From NCBI RefSeq assembly GCF_024166365.1, contig NC_064820.1:62535501-62599500 (forward strand): a DNA stretch of 64,000 bases. Reading direction: 5' to 3'. The position numbers and the translations under genes are program-made. Source of the DNA: Elephas maximus indicus. Taxonomy: Eukaryota; Chordata; Mammalia; Proboscidea; Elephantidae. The notes below the pieces were generated by a model. It did not search any database. It was not told the DNA's origin and saw only the letters and a program-made list of their open reading frames with translations. Of this stretch, positions 35,555 to 48,939 are shown one piece after another (within the stretch, counting starts at the first letter, position 1; each line of letters starts with the position of its first letter).

Positions 35555-36410
35555 ATGATCACCTCAACAGGCTCTCAAAACAAAGAATCCAGGGATCTTC
35601 TAGATGAAAGTACATTCCTGCAATTACCAGAGCCAGAATACAAAAGTTTAATATACAGAACTCTTCAAGACATCAGGAAGGAAATGAGAGACTATGCAGA
35701 ACAAGTCAAGGAACACACAGATAAAGCAATTGAAGAAATTAGAAAGATTATTCAGGAACATAATGAAAAGTTCAATAAGCTGGAAAAACCCATAGACAGA
35801 CAGCAATCAGAAATTCAGAAGATTAACAATAAAATTACAGAAGTAGACAACTCAATAGAAAGTCAGAGAAGCAGAATTGAGCAAGTAGAAGCTAGAATTT
35901 CTGAAAATGAAGATGAATCACTTGGCACTAATATATTTGAACAAAAATCAGATAAAAGAATTAAAAAAAAAAAAATGAAGAAACCTTAAGAATCATGTGG
36001 GACTCTATCAAGAGAAATAACCTTTGAGTGATTGGAGTACCAGAACAGGGAGGGATAACAGAAAATACAGAGAGAATTGTTGAAGATTTGTTGGCAGGAA
36101 ACTTCCCTGATATTGTGAAAGATGAGAAGATATTTATCCAAGATGCTCATTGAACTTCACATAAGGTAGATCTTATAAGAAAGTCACCAAGACATATTAT
36201 AATCAAACTTGCCAAAACCAAAGATACAGAGAGAATTTTAAGAGCAGTGAGGGATAAATGAAAAGTCACCTACAAAGAAGCAAACAAGAATAAGCTTGGA
36301 CTACTCAGCAGAAACCATACAGGCAAGAAGGCAATGGGATGACATATTTAAAAAATTGAAGGAAAAAAAATTGCCTGCCAAGAATCATATACCCAGCAAA
36401 AATGTCTCTT
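35555..36410 (+). pseudogene. L1 ORF1 remnant
   Basis: A 144-codon open part starts MITSTGSQNK and has a long coiled-coil-like stretch rich in Lys, Glu, Gln and Ile (about residues 60-130), as in ORF1p. A stop follows an A-run near 35,961-35,987. The RNA-binding C-terminal part continues in pieces (for example the HIIIKLAKTKDTERI frame). It is inactivated by several stops. Confidence 0.85.
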
Positions 36411-36960
36411 AAAAAAAAAAAAAAAAAGAAGGTGAAATTAAGACATTTCCAGATAAACACAAGTTTAAAGAATTCGTAAAAACCAAACCAAAACTACAGG
36501 AAACTCTAAAGGGAGTTCCTTGGTTAGAAAGTCAATAATATCAGGTGTCAACCCAAGACTAGAACACTGGGAAGAGAAACCAGAAGTCAACCCAGACAGG
36601 GAAATCCAAAAAAACAAAGCAAGATTATTAAAAAAAAAAAAAAAAAAGCTCCAAACAGGGTAACAGCTATGTTATTATATAAAAGAAGACAACATTAAAA
36701 TAATAAAGAGGGACTGAGAAATGTAATTATACACCTGTAATCATACAGCAATACAAAGAAATAAATGTTAGTTTTAAATTTAGAAAAACAGGGATAAATA
36801 CTAAGGTAACCACAAAGGAGACAAAGTATCCTACTCAGCAAAATAAAATATGAGGGAAAAATACAGACTCAGCAGAAACAAAATCAACAACGAATATGAG
36901 GAAAGGACAATATAAGAAGATAATCTACTCAGCGCATAAAATTAAGTGGGAAAAAGAAAC

Positions 36961-39900
36961 TGTCAACAACACACAAAAAATGACATCAAAATGATAGCAC
37001 TAAATTCATACCTATCCATAATTACCCTAGATGTAAATGGACTAAATGCACCAATAAAGAGACAGAGAATGACAAAATGGATTAAAAAACAAGATCCGTC
37101 TATATGCTGCCTACAAGAGACACACCTTAGACTTAGAGACACAAACTAAAACTCAAAGGATGGAAAAATATATATCCAGCAAACAACAATCAAAAAAGAG
37201 CAGGAGTGGCAATATTAATTTCTGACAAAATAGGCTTTAAAGTTAAATCCATCCGAAAGGATAAGGAAGGACACTATATGATGATTAAAGGGACAATACA
37301 CCAAGAAGATAAAACCATATTAAATATTTATGTACCCAATGACAGGGCTGCAAGATACATAAAACAAACTCAATCAGCATTGAAAAGTGAGATAGACAGC
37401 TCCACAATAATAGTAGGAGACTTCAACACACCACTTTCAGTGAAGGACAGGACATACAGAAAGAAGCTCAGTAAAGACGCGGAAGATCTAAATGCCACAA
37501 TCAACCAACTTGGCCTCATAGACATATACAGGACACTCTACCCAACAGCAACCAAGTATATTTTCTTTTCTAGTGCACATGGAACATTCTCTAGAATAGA
37601 CCACATATTAGGTCATAAAGCAAGCCTTAGCAGAATCCAAAACATTGAAACATTACAAAGCATTTTCTCTGACCATGAGGCCATAAAACTGGAAATCAAT
37701 AACAGGAAAAGCAGGGAAAAGAAATCAAACACTTGGAAACTGAACAATACCCTGCTCAAAAAAGACTGGATTATAGAAGACATTAAGGATGGAATAAAGA
37801 AATTCATAGAATCCAACGAGAATGAAAACACTTCCTATCAGGACCTTTGGGGCACAGCAAAAGCAGTGCTCAGAGGCCAATTCATATCAATAAATGCACA
37901 CATCCAAAAAGAAGAAAGGGCCAAAATCAAAGAACTATCCCTACAACTTGAACAAATAGAAAGAGAGTAACAAAAGAAACCCACAGGCACCAGAAGAAAA
38001 CAAATAATAAAAATTAGAGCTGAACTAAATGAAATAGAAAACAGAAAAACAATTGAAACAATTAACAAGACCAAAAGCTGGTTTTTTGAAAAAATCAACG
38101 AAATTGACAAACCACTGGCCCAACTGACAGAAGAAAAACAGGAAAGGAAGCAAATAGCCCAAATAAGAAATGACATGGGTGATATTACAACAGAGCCAAC
38201 TGAAATTAAAAGAATCATATTGGGTTACTACAAGAAATTGTACTCTAACAAATTTGAAAACCTAGAAAAAATGTATGAATTCCTAGAAGCACGCTACCTA
38301 CCTAAACTAATACAAACAGAGGTAGAACAACTAAATAGACCCATAACAAAAGAAGAGATTGAAAAGGTAATTAAAAAATTCCCAACAAAAAAAAAGCCCT
38401 GGTCCAGATGGCTTTACTGCAGAATTCTACCAAACTTTCAGAGAAGAGTTAACACTGCTACTACTAAAGGTATTTCAGAGTATAGAAAAGGACGGAATAC
38501 TACCAAACTCATTCTATGAAGCCACCATATCCCTGATACCAAAACCAGGTAAAGACACCACAAGCAATGAAAATTGTAGACCTATATCCCTCATGAACGT
38601 AGACGCAAAAATCCTCAACAAAATTCTAGCCAATAGAATTCAACAAAATATCAAAAAAATAACTTACCATGACTAAGTGGGCATTCATACCAGGTATGCA
38701 GGGATTATTCAACATTAGAAAAACAATTAATGTAATCCAACACATAAGTAAAACAAAAGACAAGAATCACATGATTTTATCAATTGATGCAGAAAAGGCA
38801 TTTGACAAAGTTCAACACCCATTCATGATAAAAACTCTCAGAAAAATAGGAATAGAAGGAAAATTCCTCAACACAATAAAGGGCATTTATACAAAGCCAA
38901 CAGCCAACATCACCCTAAATGGAGAGAGCCTGAAAACATTCCCATTGAGATCAGGAACCAGACAAGGATGTTCTTTATCACCACTCTTATTCAATATTGT
39001 GTTGGAGGTCCTAGCCAGAGGAATTAGGTTAGATAAAGAAATAAAGGGCATCCAGATTGGCAAGAAAGAAGTAAATTATCTCTATTTGCAGATGACATGA
39101 TCTTATACACAGAAAACCCTAAGGAATCCTCAAGAAAACTACTGAAACTAATAGAAAAGTTCAGCAGAGTATCAGGGTACAAGATAAACACACAAAAATC
39201 AGTTGGATTCCTCTACACCAACAAAAAGAACATCGAAGAGGAAATCACAAAATCAATGCCATTTACAGTAGCCCCCAAGAAGATAAAATACTTAGGGATA
39301 AATCTTACCAGAGATGTAAAGACTTATACAAAGAAAACTACAGTACACTTCTGCAAGAAACCAAAAGAGACTTGCATAAGTGGAAAAACGTACCTTGCTC
39401 ATGGATAGGAAGACTTACCATTATAAAAATGTCTATTCTACCAAAAGCAATCTATACATTTAATGCAATTCTGATCCAAATCCCAACGACATTCTTTCAT
39501 GAGATGGAGAAACAAATCACCAACTTCATATGGAAGGGAAAGAGGCCTCGGATAAACAACGCATTACTGAAAAAGAAGAACAAAGTGGGAGGCCTTACTT
39601 TACCTGATTTTAGAGCCTATTATACCACCACAGTAGTCAAAACGGCCTGGCACTGGTACAACAACAGATACATAGACCAGTGGAACAGAATTGAGAACCC
39701 AGGTATAAATCCATCCACATATGAGCAGTTGATATTTGACAAAGGCACCAAAACAGTTAAATGGGGAAAAGACAGTCTTTTTAACAAATGGTGCTGGCAT
39801 AACTGGATATGCATCTGCAAAAAATGAAACAAGACCCGTACCTCACCAAAAACCAAAACCCAGTGCCGTCAAGTCGATTCTGACTCATAACAACCCTATA

Positions 39901-40200
39901 GGTCAGAGTAGAACTGCCCCATTGAGTTTCCAAGGAGCACCTCACACCATGCACAAAAATGAGCTCAAAATGCATCAAAGACCTAAATATAAAATCTATA
40001 ACAATAAAGATCATGGAAGAACAAATAGGGACAATGTTAAGAGCCCTAATACATGGCATAAACAGTATACAAAACATTTATTAAGAATGCAGAAGAAAAA
40101 CTAGATAACTGGGAGCTCCTAAAAATCAAACACCTCTGCTCATCCAAAGACTTCACCAAAAGAGTGAAAAGACTACCTACAGACTGGGAAAAAGTTTTTA
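36961..40200 (+). pseudogene. L1 ORF2 remnant (endonuclease and reverse transcriptase)
   Basis: Endonuclease part: LDVNGLNAPIKRQ, LQETHL, then VGDFNTPLS and SDHEAIKLE. RT part: [25 protein letters not shown] and the catalytic FADD block. Frameshifts lie at about 37,150, in the A-run at 38,388-38,397 and at about 39,072, directly before the catalytic aspartates. There is a stop at 37,968-37,970, and a SINE cuts the C-terminus at 39,846. Confidence 0.92.
39846..39941 (-). mobile_element. AfroSINE tail fragment inserted in L1 ORF2
   Basis: Antisense CAGTGCCGTCAAGTCGATTC to CCATTGAGTTTCCAAGGAG. The L1 phrase ACCTCAC is duplicated at the two sides. Confidence 0.88.
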
Positions 40201-40857
40201 GCTATGACATTTCTGATCAGTGCCTGATCTCTAAAATCTACATGATACTGCAAAAACTAAACTACAAAAAGACAAATAACCCAATTAAAAAATGGACAAA
40301 AGATATGAACTGACACTTCACTAAAAAAGACATTCAGGTAGCTAACAGATATGTGAGGAATTGTTCACGATCATTAGCCATTAGAGAAATGCAGATCAAA
40401 ACTACAATGAGATTTCATCTCACTCCAACAAGGCTGGCATTAATCCAAAAAACACAAAATAACAATTGTTGGAGAGGCTGTGAAAAGATTGAAACACTTA
40501 TACACTGCTGGTGGGAATGTCAAATGGTATAACCACTTTGGAAATCGATTTGGCGTTTCCTTAAAAAGCTAGAAATAGAGCTACCATACGATCTAGCAAT
40601 CCCACTCCTCAGAATATATCCTAGAGAAATAAGAGCCTTTACAAGAACAGATATATGCACACCCATGTTTATTGGAGCACTGTTCACAATAGCAAAAAGA
40701 AGGAAGCAACCAAGGTGCCCATCAATGGATGAAAGGATAAATAAATTATGGTATATTCACACAATGAAATACTACGCATCGATAAGGAACAGTGAGGAAT
40801 CTGTGAAACATTTCATAACATGGAGGAACCTGGAAGGCATTATGCTGAGTGAAATTA

Positions 40858-41009
40858 CCCACCCAGTGCCGTCGAGTCGATTCCGACTCATACCGACCCT
40901 ATAGGACAGAATAGAATTGCCCATTAGAGTTTCCAAGGGGCACCTGGCAGATTTGAACTGCTGACCCTTTGGTTAGCAGCTGTAGCACTTAACCACTACG
41001 CCACCAGTC
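40858..41009 (-). mobile_element. AfroSINE, antisense, inserted near the L1 ORF2 end
   Basis: CAGTGCCGTCGAGTCGATTC to CACTACGCCACCAG. It keeps several CpGs, which suggests a relatively young copy. Confidence 0.9.
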
Positions 41010-41832
41010 AGTTGCAAAAGGACAGATATTGTATAAGACCACTATTATAAGAATTTGAGAAATAGTTTAAACTGAGAAGAAAACATTCTTTTGTGGTTAC
41101 GACAGGGGGGAGGGAGGGAGGGTAGGAGAGGGGTATTCACTAATTAGATAGTAGGTAAGAACTACTTTAGGTGAAGGGAAAGACAACACACAATACAGGG
41201 GAGGTCAGCACAATCAGACTAAACCAAAACCAAAGAAGTTTCCTGAATAAACTGAATGCTTCGAAGGCCAATGTAGCAGAGGCAGGGGTTTGGGGACCAT
41301 GGTTTCAGGGGACATCTAAGTCAATTTGCATAGTAAAATCTATTAAGAAAATACAACAGAGAGCTCCTGAGGGAGCAGGAAAGCAGTAGCATGCAGACCC
41401 CAAATTCTCATAAAAAGATCAGACTTAATGGTTTGACTGAGACTGTAAGGACCCCAGTGTTCATGGTCCCCAGACCTTCTGTTGGCCCAGGATAGGAACC
41501 ATTCCCAAAGCCAACTCTTCAGACATGGTTTGGTCTGGACAATGGGTTGAAGAGGGATGCTGGTGAGGAGTGAGCTTCTTGGATCAGGTGGACACTTCAG
41601 ACTATGTTGGCATGTCCTGCCTGGAGGGGAGATGTGAGGGTAGAGGGGGTTAGAAGTTGGCAAAATAGACACGAAAAGAGAGAATGAAGGGAGAGTACGG
41701 GCCTCTCTCGTTAGGGGGAGAGTATCTGGGAGTATGTAGCAAGGTGTATATGGGTTTTTGTGTGAAAGACAGACTTGATTTGTAAATTTTCACTTAAATC
41801 ACAATAAAAATTGTAATAAAAAAAATCCTTAA

Positions 41833-43648
41833 TATATCCAACATAAGGCATCCATGGCCTTGTTAGGTAGGTTTTCCATAGGAGACAGCCTGTGAGGGGG
41901 AGGTCTTACAACTTTTATAACAGTAATTTTCAGTACAAAAGACTTCCAAACCTAAAAGGTCTGTTGCAAACCAAAGTGAGCACGGACTGAAATTTATTTT
42001 AAAACATCTCAATTCTATCATTAAGGAAACAGAGATGTGAAAAAGTCAATTGCAGGTCACTCCTTATCTGGAGATGAAAAGTCTGCATTGTAAATTTAAC
42101 TTAGCTACCTGGCCATCTGGTTGATTTCTGGGCCAGGAGCTTCTTCCTCTAGAAGGGAAATTTTCTTACTGAGACTTAGATAAGACATTGTTGGGCTCTG
42201 GAACTGTGCTGTCAGAGTTTGTATTAAATTTTCTATTTACCCAAATATTGTCCTACTGTCATAAAGATCTGGGCTTTCACACTAAGCTGTCTGACAGGTT
42301 CAAGACATTTTAAGAGTACATTTTGTTGATCCAGTACAATTATTACATACGTTGGCAAACGGTGTTCCAAGAAACGTTCCTTGAGATTGTAAAAGTAATT
42401 GCAGGAAAAACAGTGTGTCAAGGCAAATGAGTTTGGAAAAACCTTCATATTCTCTCCTTTTCTTGGAGATTCACAATGAAGATTTAGCATATTAAGTTTC
42501 CTGAGAAGTCTTGACTTAAAGAAAGTTGTTTAATTTTATTTACTGGTATTGCCCTAAAAAATTTTCCAGTAGGATGTTGGGTTTTTTTGTTTGCTTGTTA
42601 TTTCAGGGGATATTGTATGACCTCAAGAAAATGTGCTATTCTTTAGAATACAGTTGGGGAATTTTCCTGAAGATAGTTGAGAAATGACTTCAAAAAGAAA
42701 AAGTAAAAAAAGAGAACTCAAAATGCAGGAAATGTTCATGTGAATTGCCTTTGATTTTGTCAGTCAAAAGAAGGTAAATTGCTCTTACTTTTGGGGACAT
42801 TTCTCAACTTGCTTATCCCAGGAGCATCATAAATAAAACAATTAGTAATTGAAAACCTCTAATAATAATTTAATTAAATATTAGATACAGTCTTTATTGA
42901 ATGGCAACAGTATAATATAATATGGAATATAGATAACCACGATGTTGACATAAATGAAGTAAAGAGGTAATATGCACAGGAAGATCTTAATAAATATACA
43001 ATATTAAAATAAGTAGAGAGGGGAGAAAACTAGCATTTTCATTTCTCCTTTATTTTCTTATGTTGAACCAGAAGACATTACTTTTGTGGTGGTCAAAAAT
43101 TGCCAAATATTCTCAATATCTTATTCTTCATCTTAATAGATTCTAATATAATTTTTATTATTATTTTTATTTTACAGATGAGAAAAATTAAAATTAAGTG
43201 GTATCTTATTCATGATTACTCTGGGAACCAATGGCCTAGCTGCTTCAACCTTGATACATGTGAACGAAATTCCAAGTTTTTCCTGCTGCACCATATATTT
43301 GCTTATTTTTGTTTGTTTGTTTTTAGGTACATAATGTTTCTCATTTTGGTAAATTATTTTTTGCTATAAGTTTTATATTTTAAACAAAAAGAAATTAAGT
43401 AGCTAATTTCCTTTGAGGCTAATAGTTATTTTTTCCCCACACAGTTGACACTTTAAAAATGTATTAATTTGCATGCTGATATTCAGGTCAGACAATTGTG
43501 TTTTCATTGCTATCCCTGAAGGCAATTATAAAAGCCCATTTTCAATGATATTTTCAAGTTCAGTCTGTGAGTATTAAAATAAAAAAAAGTGTCTCTACTG
43601 TTGACCACTTTCTTCTCACTTGAACAATTGTAAAGCAATTGACTTAAA
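41833..43648. other. Gene-free, no clear repeats
   Basis: AT-rich. One open stretch on the minus strand (42233-42490) has no recognisable domain. Confidence 0.35.
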
Positions 43649-43705
43649 ATGTGCGTGCACGTGTGTGTGTGTGTGTGTGTGTGTATATACACACATACAT
43701 GCATG
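43649..43705. repeat. Alternating purine-pyrimidine (GT)n/(TA)n/(AC)n tract
   Basis: 57 consecutive bases alternate purine and pyrimidine, with a (GT)n core and a central GTGTATATACAC palindrome. It is a microsatellite and could form Z-DNA. Confidence 0.9.
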
Positions 43706-46235
43706 GTACTGGGGAAAAAAAAAAAAACCTGAGAAGACTATATTAGATTCATTTATTACAAAACTCAAAATTTATTATGTTTCTTAATCAAATGGGCAGA
43801 AAATATTTGGGGAAAGATTTAACTGTTTCAACTGCAATTATATTATTTAGATAAAATTAGAAAGCCTAATGCTTCTCTTGGGCTTAACTCAATTGATTGC
43901 CCCTCCCTATGACTAATCTTTATTGAGAATGTTCCTCGGCATTTAATCTTCAGTCTCTCTAGTGAAACTATCAGCCATGTCTACAGGAAAGTGAATATAA
44001 CATGGAAGTTTGTCATTAAAGAATACGTGGAAGTCAAACCCATGTGTGGCAGATGAAACTTGCTGCAATAAAGCTGTAGCTTCACCATCCACATATATTG
44101 CTTCACCTCCAGTGAAGCAATGATCTCTATCACAGGTAAAAGAAATGAAGAGAGTTCAGATATTTCAGAATTAGTAAATTGAGTCTGTCAAAGAGTCTGA
44201 AGAAGGAAGTGGTGATTATGCTACAGAAGTTTAAATTTGAACCAACAGTGTGGTTAAATTAGAAACAATTTTTTGTTGTTATTCTACTAAATTTCTAAAT
44301 TCACCTTTATCCCAAATTTCATCAATTGAATGAGAATGAGGCAATATTGATTTAATCAACTCTAATCCACCTTTAAAACCACTTAGCTTAATCACATTTG
44401 AAAACCTCAAGAAGGTGCTATTGGTGAAATCCATACTTTCCCCCAAATTATCCAAAATACACTTCATAGAACTAAAACCAACTTTCATAATCAGTTTATC
44501 AGCTTTTGAAAATAGATAGGTCTCCTAAAAGTTTCATCTGACTCTAAGACAGAGTTCACATCCAAATATCTGGAGACACCAAGTAAGTGAAGCAGTCAGG
44601 TGAGAACCGTAGGGTAGGCTTGTCTTTTCTAGAGAGGGCAGGTGCTTCTCATCTTCAGCTGATTGTTCATATGTAGAAATGCAAAGCCAATAACGCTCGA
44701 TCATGAAGTTTTTTCAAAAGAATTTTGAAATTTAACATTGTATCTGAAATCTCCATTGCAATTACTTGAGAATGTTTTAAAACGTTCCATGTTTTACGTA
44801 GTTCATACCCGAGTTTTAGTCAGACTAGCTGCTGTGCTGGAGCTGGTCTATACAGGCTCTGGAAAGCTGATGGTTAACATTTCAGAAATTATAAAAGACG
44901 ATTATTAAACAGAGCCATTAATAAAAATTAAATCATATAAACTTATAATTAAAGTATATTGAAAATAAAGGTAATAAATATTCAAAATCCATCACTAATT
45001 GTTTTATCACATTTTACTATTATCTGTGTTCTTGAAGTTATTTACATCTATTGCAGTTAGTTATATGGAGGGAAATAATAGTATACTACTATGGATCTCT
45101 TTCCAACTTCATGCTCAGTGATGTGCAGAGGAGTATCTAAGGTATGGCAGGTATGGCAAGTGCCCTGGGCTCCACTTGGGTGGGGGGGTGATGAGCAGTT
45201 TCTATCGGCCATCTCGGTTTCCAGGGCCATCTGTGAGAGATGATTCAGTAATTTACAACTAATTGCCATAGGCGTTATTTTCTGTAGATACACCGCTGGT
45301 GATGTAACACTGGTAGCTTGATGTTCGCCATCGTGAAAGAATTTACAGCATTGAAATCAGCAAGGGCAACAATTCAGGGCTACCCCCAACCCAAGCAAAC
45401 TGGTTGTTGAACATTTACAGCATACTGCTAGTTATATCGTTATCTAATTCTCTGTCTGAATTCCCTTCCAGGGATTTTTGGTCTGTTAGGGTTTTGCATT
45501 TCTTTAGCTCTTGAGATATTTAGTCATTTTTCATATAGTTCTGTCTTTGAAATGAATATAGCCCTACGTTCTTTTTTTGCATTCCTTCTGTTTAGTAGGA
45601 CCACACAAATCAGATATTAAATTGATAGCTCACTGAAATTCTCTTGACATTGTCTAGTTATGTGGTCACAACTTTAAACACAATTCTACCACCATTGATC
45701 CCATAGGAGGACAAAAGAAAGGTATTGTTTATTTTAGTTCCTTTAGGACTGTTACCTGGTTTCTTGTAGCACTGATCTGTTACAAGTCTAGAAGAGAGCT
45801 CTTATTCTAACTTGTGTGGTTGGGATAAAGTATCTAATCATTCAGTATTTCACAGCATTAAGCAGCTCAGTAAATTTATTATTTTTATCTCAAATCAGAA
45901 GGGAAATTATTGCACTTTAATCATTAAAACCAATTTTGTTTTATATATAAATGTATTATAAGGCTAATCTCAGGAGCAAAATCCATATAGTCTATTTAAC
46001 TGAACTCCAAACATTGATGAACCATGATATTAGATTCGAATGCTGCATATGGAAGTTTAACTTTTCAATTTAGTTTAACTAATATAATTTCACTGTGGCA
46101 ATTCAAAGAAAGAAATGTTTTCCATTACTAAAGTTAATAAGGCATAAACAAGTGCTAGAAGAAAGCATGAATCTAAGCATCTATAGTCAAGAATCTCTTG
46201 CAAGTCATGAAAAAACAAAATGGAATCTACGGGTT
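43706..46235. other. Gene-free, unassigned
   Basis: A minus-strand open stretch at 44279-44488 is discussed under rejected items. 45,100-45,440 may be a lineage-specific repeat, but I see no second copy in the window. No gene. Confidence 0.35.
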
Positions 46236-46355
46236 TCTGTTTAATCTTCACAAATGAGAAAACTGAGGTTCAGAGAATCTAAGTACTTATTGAAGATTAC
46301 ATGACTAATACGTGATTGAACAGGAATATGAACTCAGGGCTAATTCCAAAGCTCA
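46236..46355 (-). repeat. MIR, antisense
   Basis: AAATGAGAAAACTGAGGTTC followed by CTAAGTACTTATTGAAGATTAC fits the antisense MIR core. Confidence 0.55.
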
Positions 46356-46410
46356 AAGAAAAAAAAAATTTTTTTTTTCTTTTTTTTCCACTGTAGAATG
46401 CTTCCTCTCA

Positions 46411-48196
46411 AGGAGCCCTGTTGGCGCAATGATTAAGTACTCAATTGATAACTGAAAGTGCAGCAGTTTGAACCTACCAGCAGCTCCACAGGAGAGAAGA
46501 CCTGACATTCTGCTCCTGTAAAGATTTCAGCCTAGGAAAACTTATAGGGCAGTTCTACTCTGTCATATACAGTTGCTAGGAATCACTGAGCAAATAATCT
46601 GAGAACCTAGAGTATATGAAGAAAAAGGTGGCATCAGGATTGAAGAAATACTCATTAACAACCTGCAATACACAAATGATGCAACCTTACTTGCTGAAAC
46701 GTGTGCATCATAACATATTATGGATAACATTTTAAAGAACGGAAATTCCAGAACACTTAATTGTGCTCATGTGGTACCTGTACATATACCAAGAGGCAGT
46801 CATTAGAACAGATCAAGGGAACACCGTGTGGTTTAAAATCAAGAAAGATTTACCTGGCCAACCAATTGGAAAAGATGCATATTTGTACCCATACCAAAGT
46901 AAGGTGATCCAACAGAATGTAGAAATAATCAAACAATATCATTAATCACATACAAGTAAAATTTTGCTAAAGATCGTTCAAAAGTGATTGCAAGCAGTGC
47001 ATCTACAGGGAACTGCCAGAAATTCAATCCGAATTCAGAAGAGGACACGGAAAAAAGAATATCATTGCTGATGCCAGATGGATCTCAGATGAAAGCAGAG
47101 AATACCAGGAAGATGTTTCCTTGTGTTTTATTGACTATGCAAAGGCATTTGACTGTGTGAATCATAAATTTTTGATAATAATGGGAAGAATGGGAAGAAT
47201 GGGAATTCCAAAACACTTAATTGTGCTCATGAGGAACCTATGCATAGGCAGTGTACGAAAAAAAAACTAGGGAATACTGCACGGTTTAAAGTCAGAAAAG
47301 GTGTCTGTCAGCTTTGTATCCTTTCACCACACTTATTCAATCTGTATGCTGAGCAAATAAGCCAATAAGGTGGACTGTATGAAGAGGAATGAGGCATCAG
47401 GATTGGAGGAAGACACACTAACAATCCATAATAAGCAGGTGACACAACCTTGCTTGCTGAAATGAAAGAGGAAACACTTACTGATGAATATCAAAGACTA
47501 TAGACTTCAGTATGGATTACGCCACAACATAAAGAAAACAAAAATCCTCATAACTGGGCCAACAAGCAACATCATGATAAAAGGAGAAAAGATTGAAGTT
47601 GTCAAGGCTTTCATTTTACTTGGATTCACCACCAACACCCATGGAAGCAGCAGACAAGAATCAGATAAGGTATTGTGTTGGGCAAACCTGCTCCAAAAGG
47701 CCTCTGTAAAGTGTTGAAAAGCAAGGATATCACTTTGAGTACTAAGGTGTGAAAGTCTGACAATGAATAAGGAAAACCAGAGAAGAATTGATGCTTTTGA
47801 ACTATGGTGTTGGCAAAGAATATTAAATACATTATGGACTGCCAGAAGAATGAACAGATCTGTCTTGGAAGAAGCACAACCAGAATGATGAGACTTCATC
47901 TCATATACTTTGAACATGTTTTCAGACTGTTATCAGGAAGTGCCAGTCTCTGGAGAAGGACATTATGCTTGGTAAAGTAGAGGGTCGGTGAAAAAGAGGA
48001 AGACCCTCAATGAGGTGGACTGACACAGTAACTGCAGCAAGGGTCTCAAACACAGCAACGATTGTGAGGATAGCCCAGGACAGGGCCATGTTTCGTTCTG
48101 TTGTACACAGGGTTGCTATGAGTCAGAACTGAGTCAATGGCACCTAACAAGAACAACACGAGTTGGAATCAACTAGAGGGCACATAATAACAACAT
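46411..48196 (+). mobile_element. AfroSINE split by an RTE insertion
   Basis: The left part (46411-46582) runs from GGAGCCCTGTTGGCGCAATG to GTTGCTAGGAATCA. The right part (48158-48196) resumes at GAGTTGGAATCAACTAGAGG. GGAATCA is present at both edges, a likely target duplication. Confidence 0.8.
46586..48157 (+). mobile_element. RTE LINE with segments out of order
   Basis: Segment A (46586-46708) is homologous to 47351-47462. Segment B (46709-46856) is homologous to 47158-47300. Segment C (46857-48157) runs from the RT domain to the tail CACCTAACAAGAACAAC. All are in the same orientation but each starts further upstream in the element than the one before. Confidence 0.85.
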
Positions 48197-48282
48197 TCTT
48201 CCTTCCTAGCAAACATAAAGTTACATTTAGAAAGCATTCTTGAAGAGTTGAGAGGACCAAGATATAAAAGTAATAATAATAA

Positions 48283-48484
48283 TACGGGTTGCCATCAAGT
48301 CATCTCCGACTCATGGTAACACCATGTGTGTCAGAGTGGAACTGTGCTCCACAGGGTTTTCAGTGGCTGGCTTTTCAGCAGTAAATCACCAGTCCTTTCT
48401 CTGAGGTGTCTCTGGATGGGCTCGAACATCCAACTTTTTGGGTTTACAACTAATTGCATTAACCATTTACATCACAGGGACTTT
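48283..48484 (-). mobile_element. AfroSINE type 2, antisense
   Basis: GGTTGCCATCAAGTCATCTC tail, CTCTGAGGTGTCTCTGGATG core, head to TTACATCACAGGGACTTT. Confidence 0.85.
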
Positions 48485-48939
48485 AGGATATAAAAGCAAT
48501 AAAGGTCAAATATCTCTTAAATGAGAAGTTAATTAGGAACACAGGTTACTACTGTGGCCACACCACACTTAGCTGAAAGTAGCTGTTACCACGTGTCAAA
48601 ACTGGTACATCTTTAAAGACTACCTTTTATCTCACGCTATAAATTATTAGGATTTGGAATGGCTACAAGAGAAATATTCTTGGGGATCAAAGTAATTCAT
48701 TAAACACATCTGTTATTTTGGAACTCTTCTTTATAGAATTCAGGGTTCCTTTGTTTGAAAGAGCATAATTTCATTGTGAATTCTTCATTCTCCTTCCCCC
48801 ACTGTAAAGGTTTATCAACACTGCTAGGTTGCAAATTTTCTCAGTACTGCCTCCCCTCATCCCCCTCCACACACACACACAAAAATGCTGCTGGATAGAA
48901 GGGACCATGGAATTCTACCCAAACTCAGTTTTTTCCAAA
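48485..48939. other. No recognisable content
   Basis: Unassigned AT-rich sequence with a short (CA)n at 48,869-48,881. Confidence 0.35.

Larger units (their letters stand above)
34236..41822 (+). mobile_element. Nearly full-length L1 LINE with broken ORFs
   Basis: The 5' UTR starts GGAGGAGGAGCCAAGATGGC, the classic L1 start with a YY1-type site. A decayed ORF1 and ORF2 follow, then a G-rich tract (41,105-41,135) and a 3' UTR ending in an A-rich tail. Flanking AAAAATCTTA (34221-34230) and AAAAATCCTTA (41821-41831) are target-site duplications. Two SINEs interrupt it. Not mobile today. Confidence 0.95.

Noticed and set aside
37206-37970. 254-codon open frame
   Set aside because: It is the L1 ORF2 endonuclease region (VGDFNTPLS, SDHEAIKLE) inside an L1 with several frameshifts, not a host gene.
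44279-44488. Minus-strand frame reading KCILDNLGESMDFTNSTFL
   Set aside because: Protein-like composition, but only 69 codons, no homolog I recognise, no splice or promoter context. A chance frame or an old transposase relic is equally likely.
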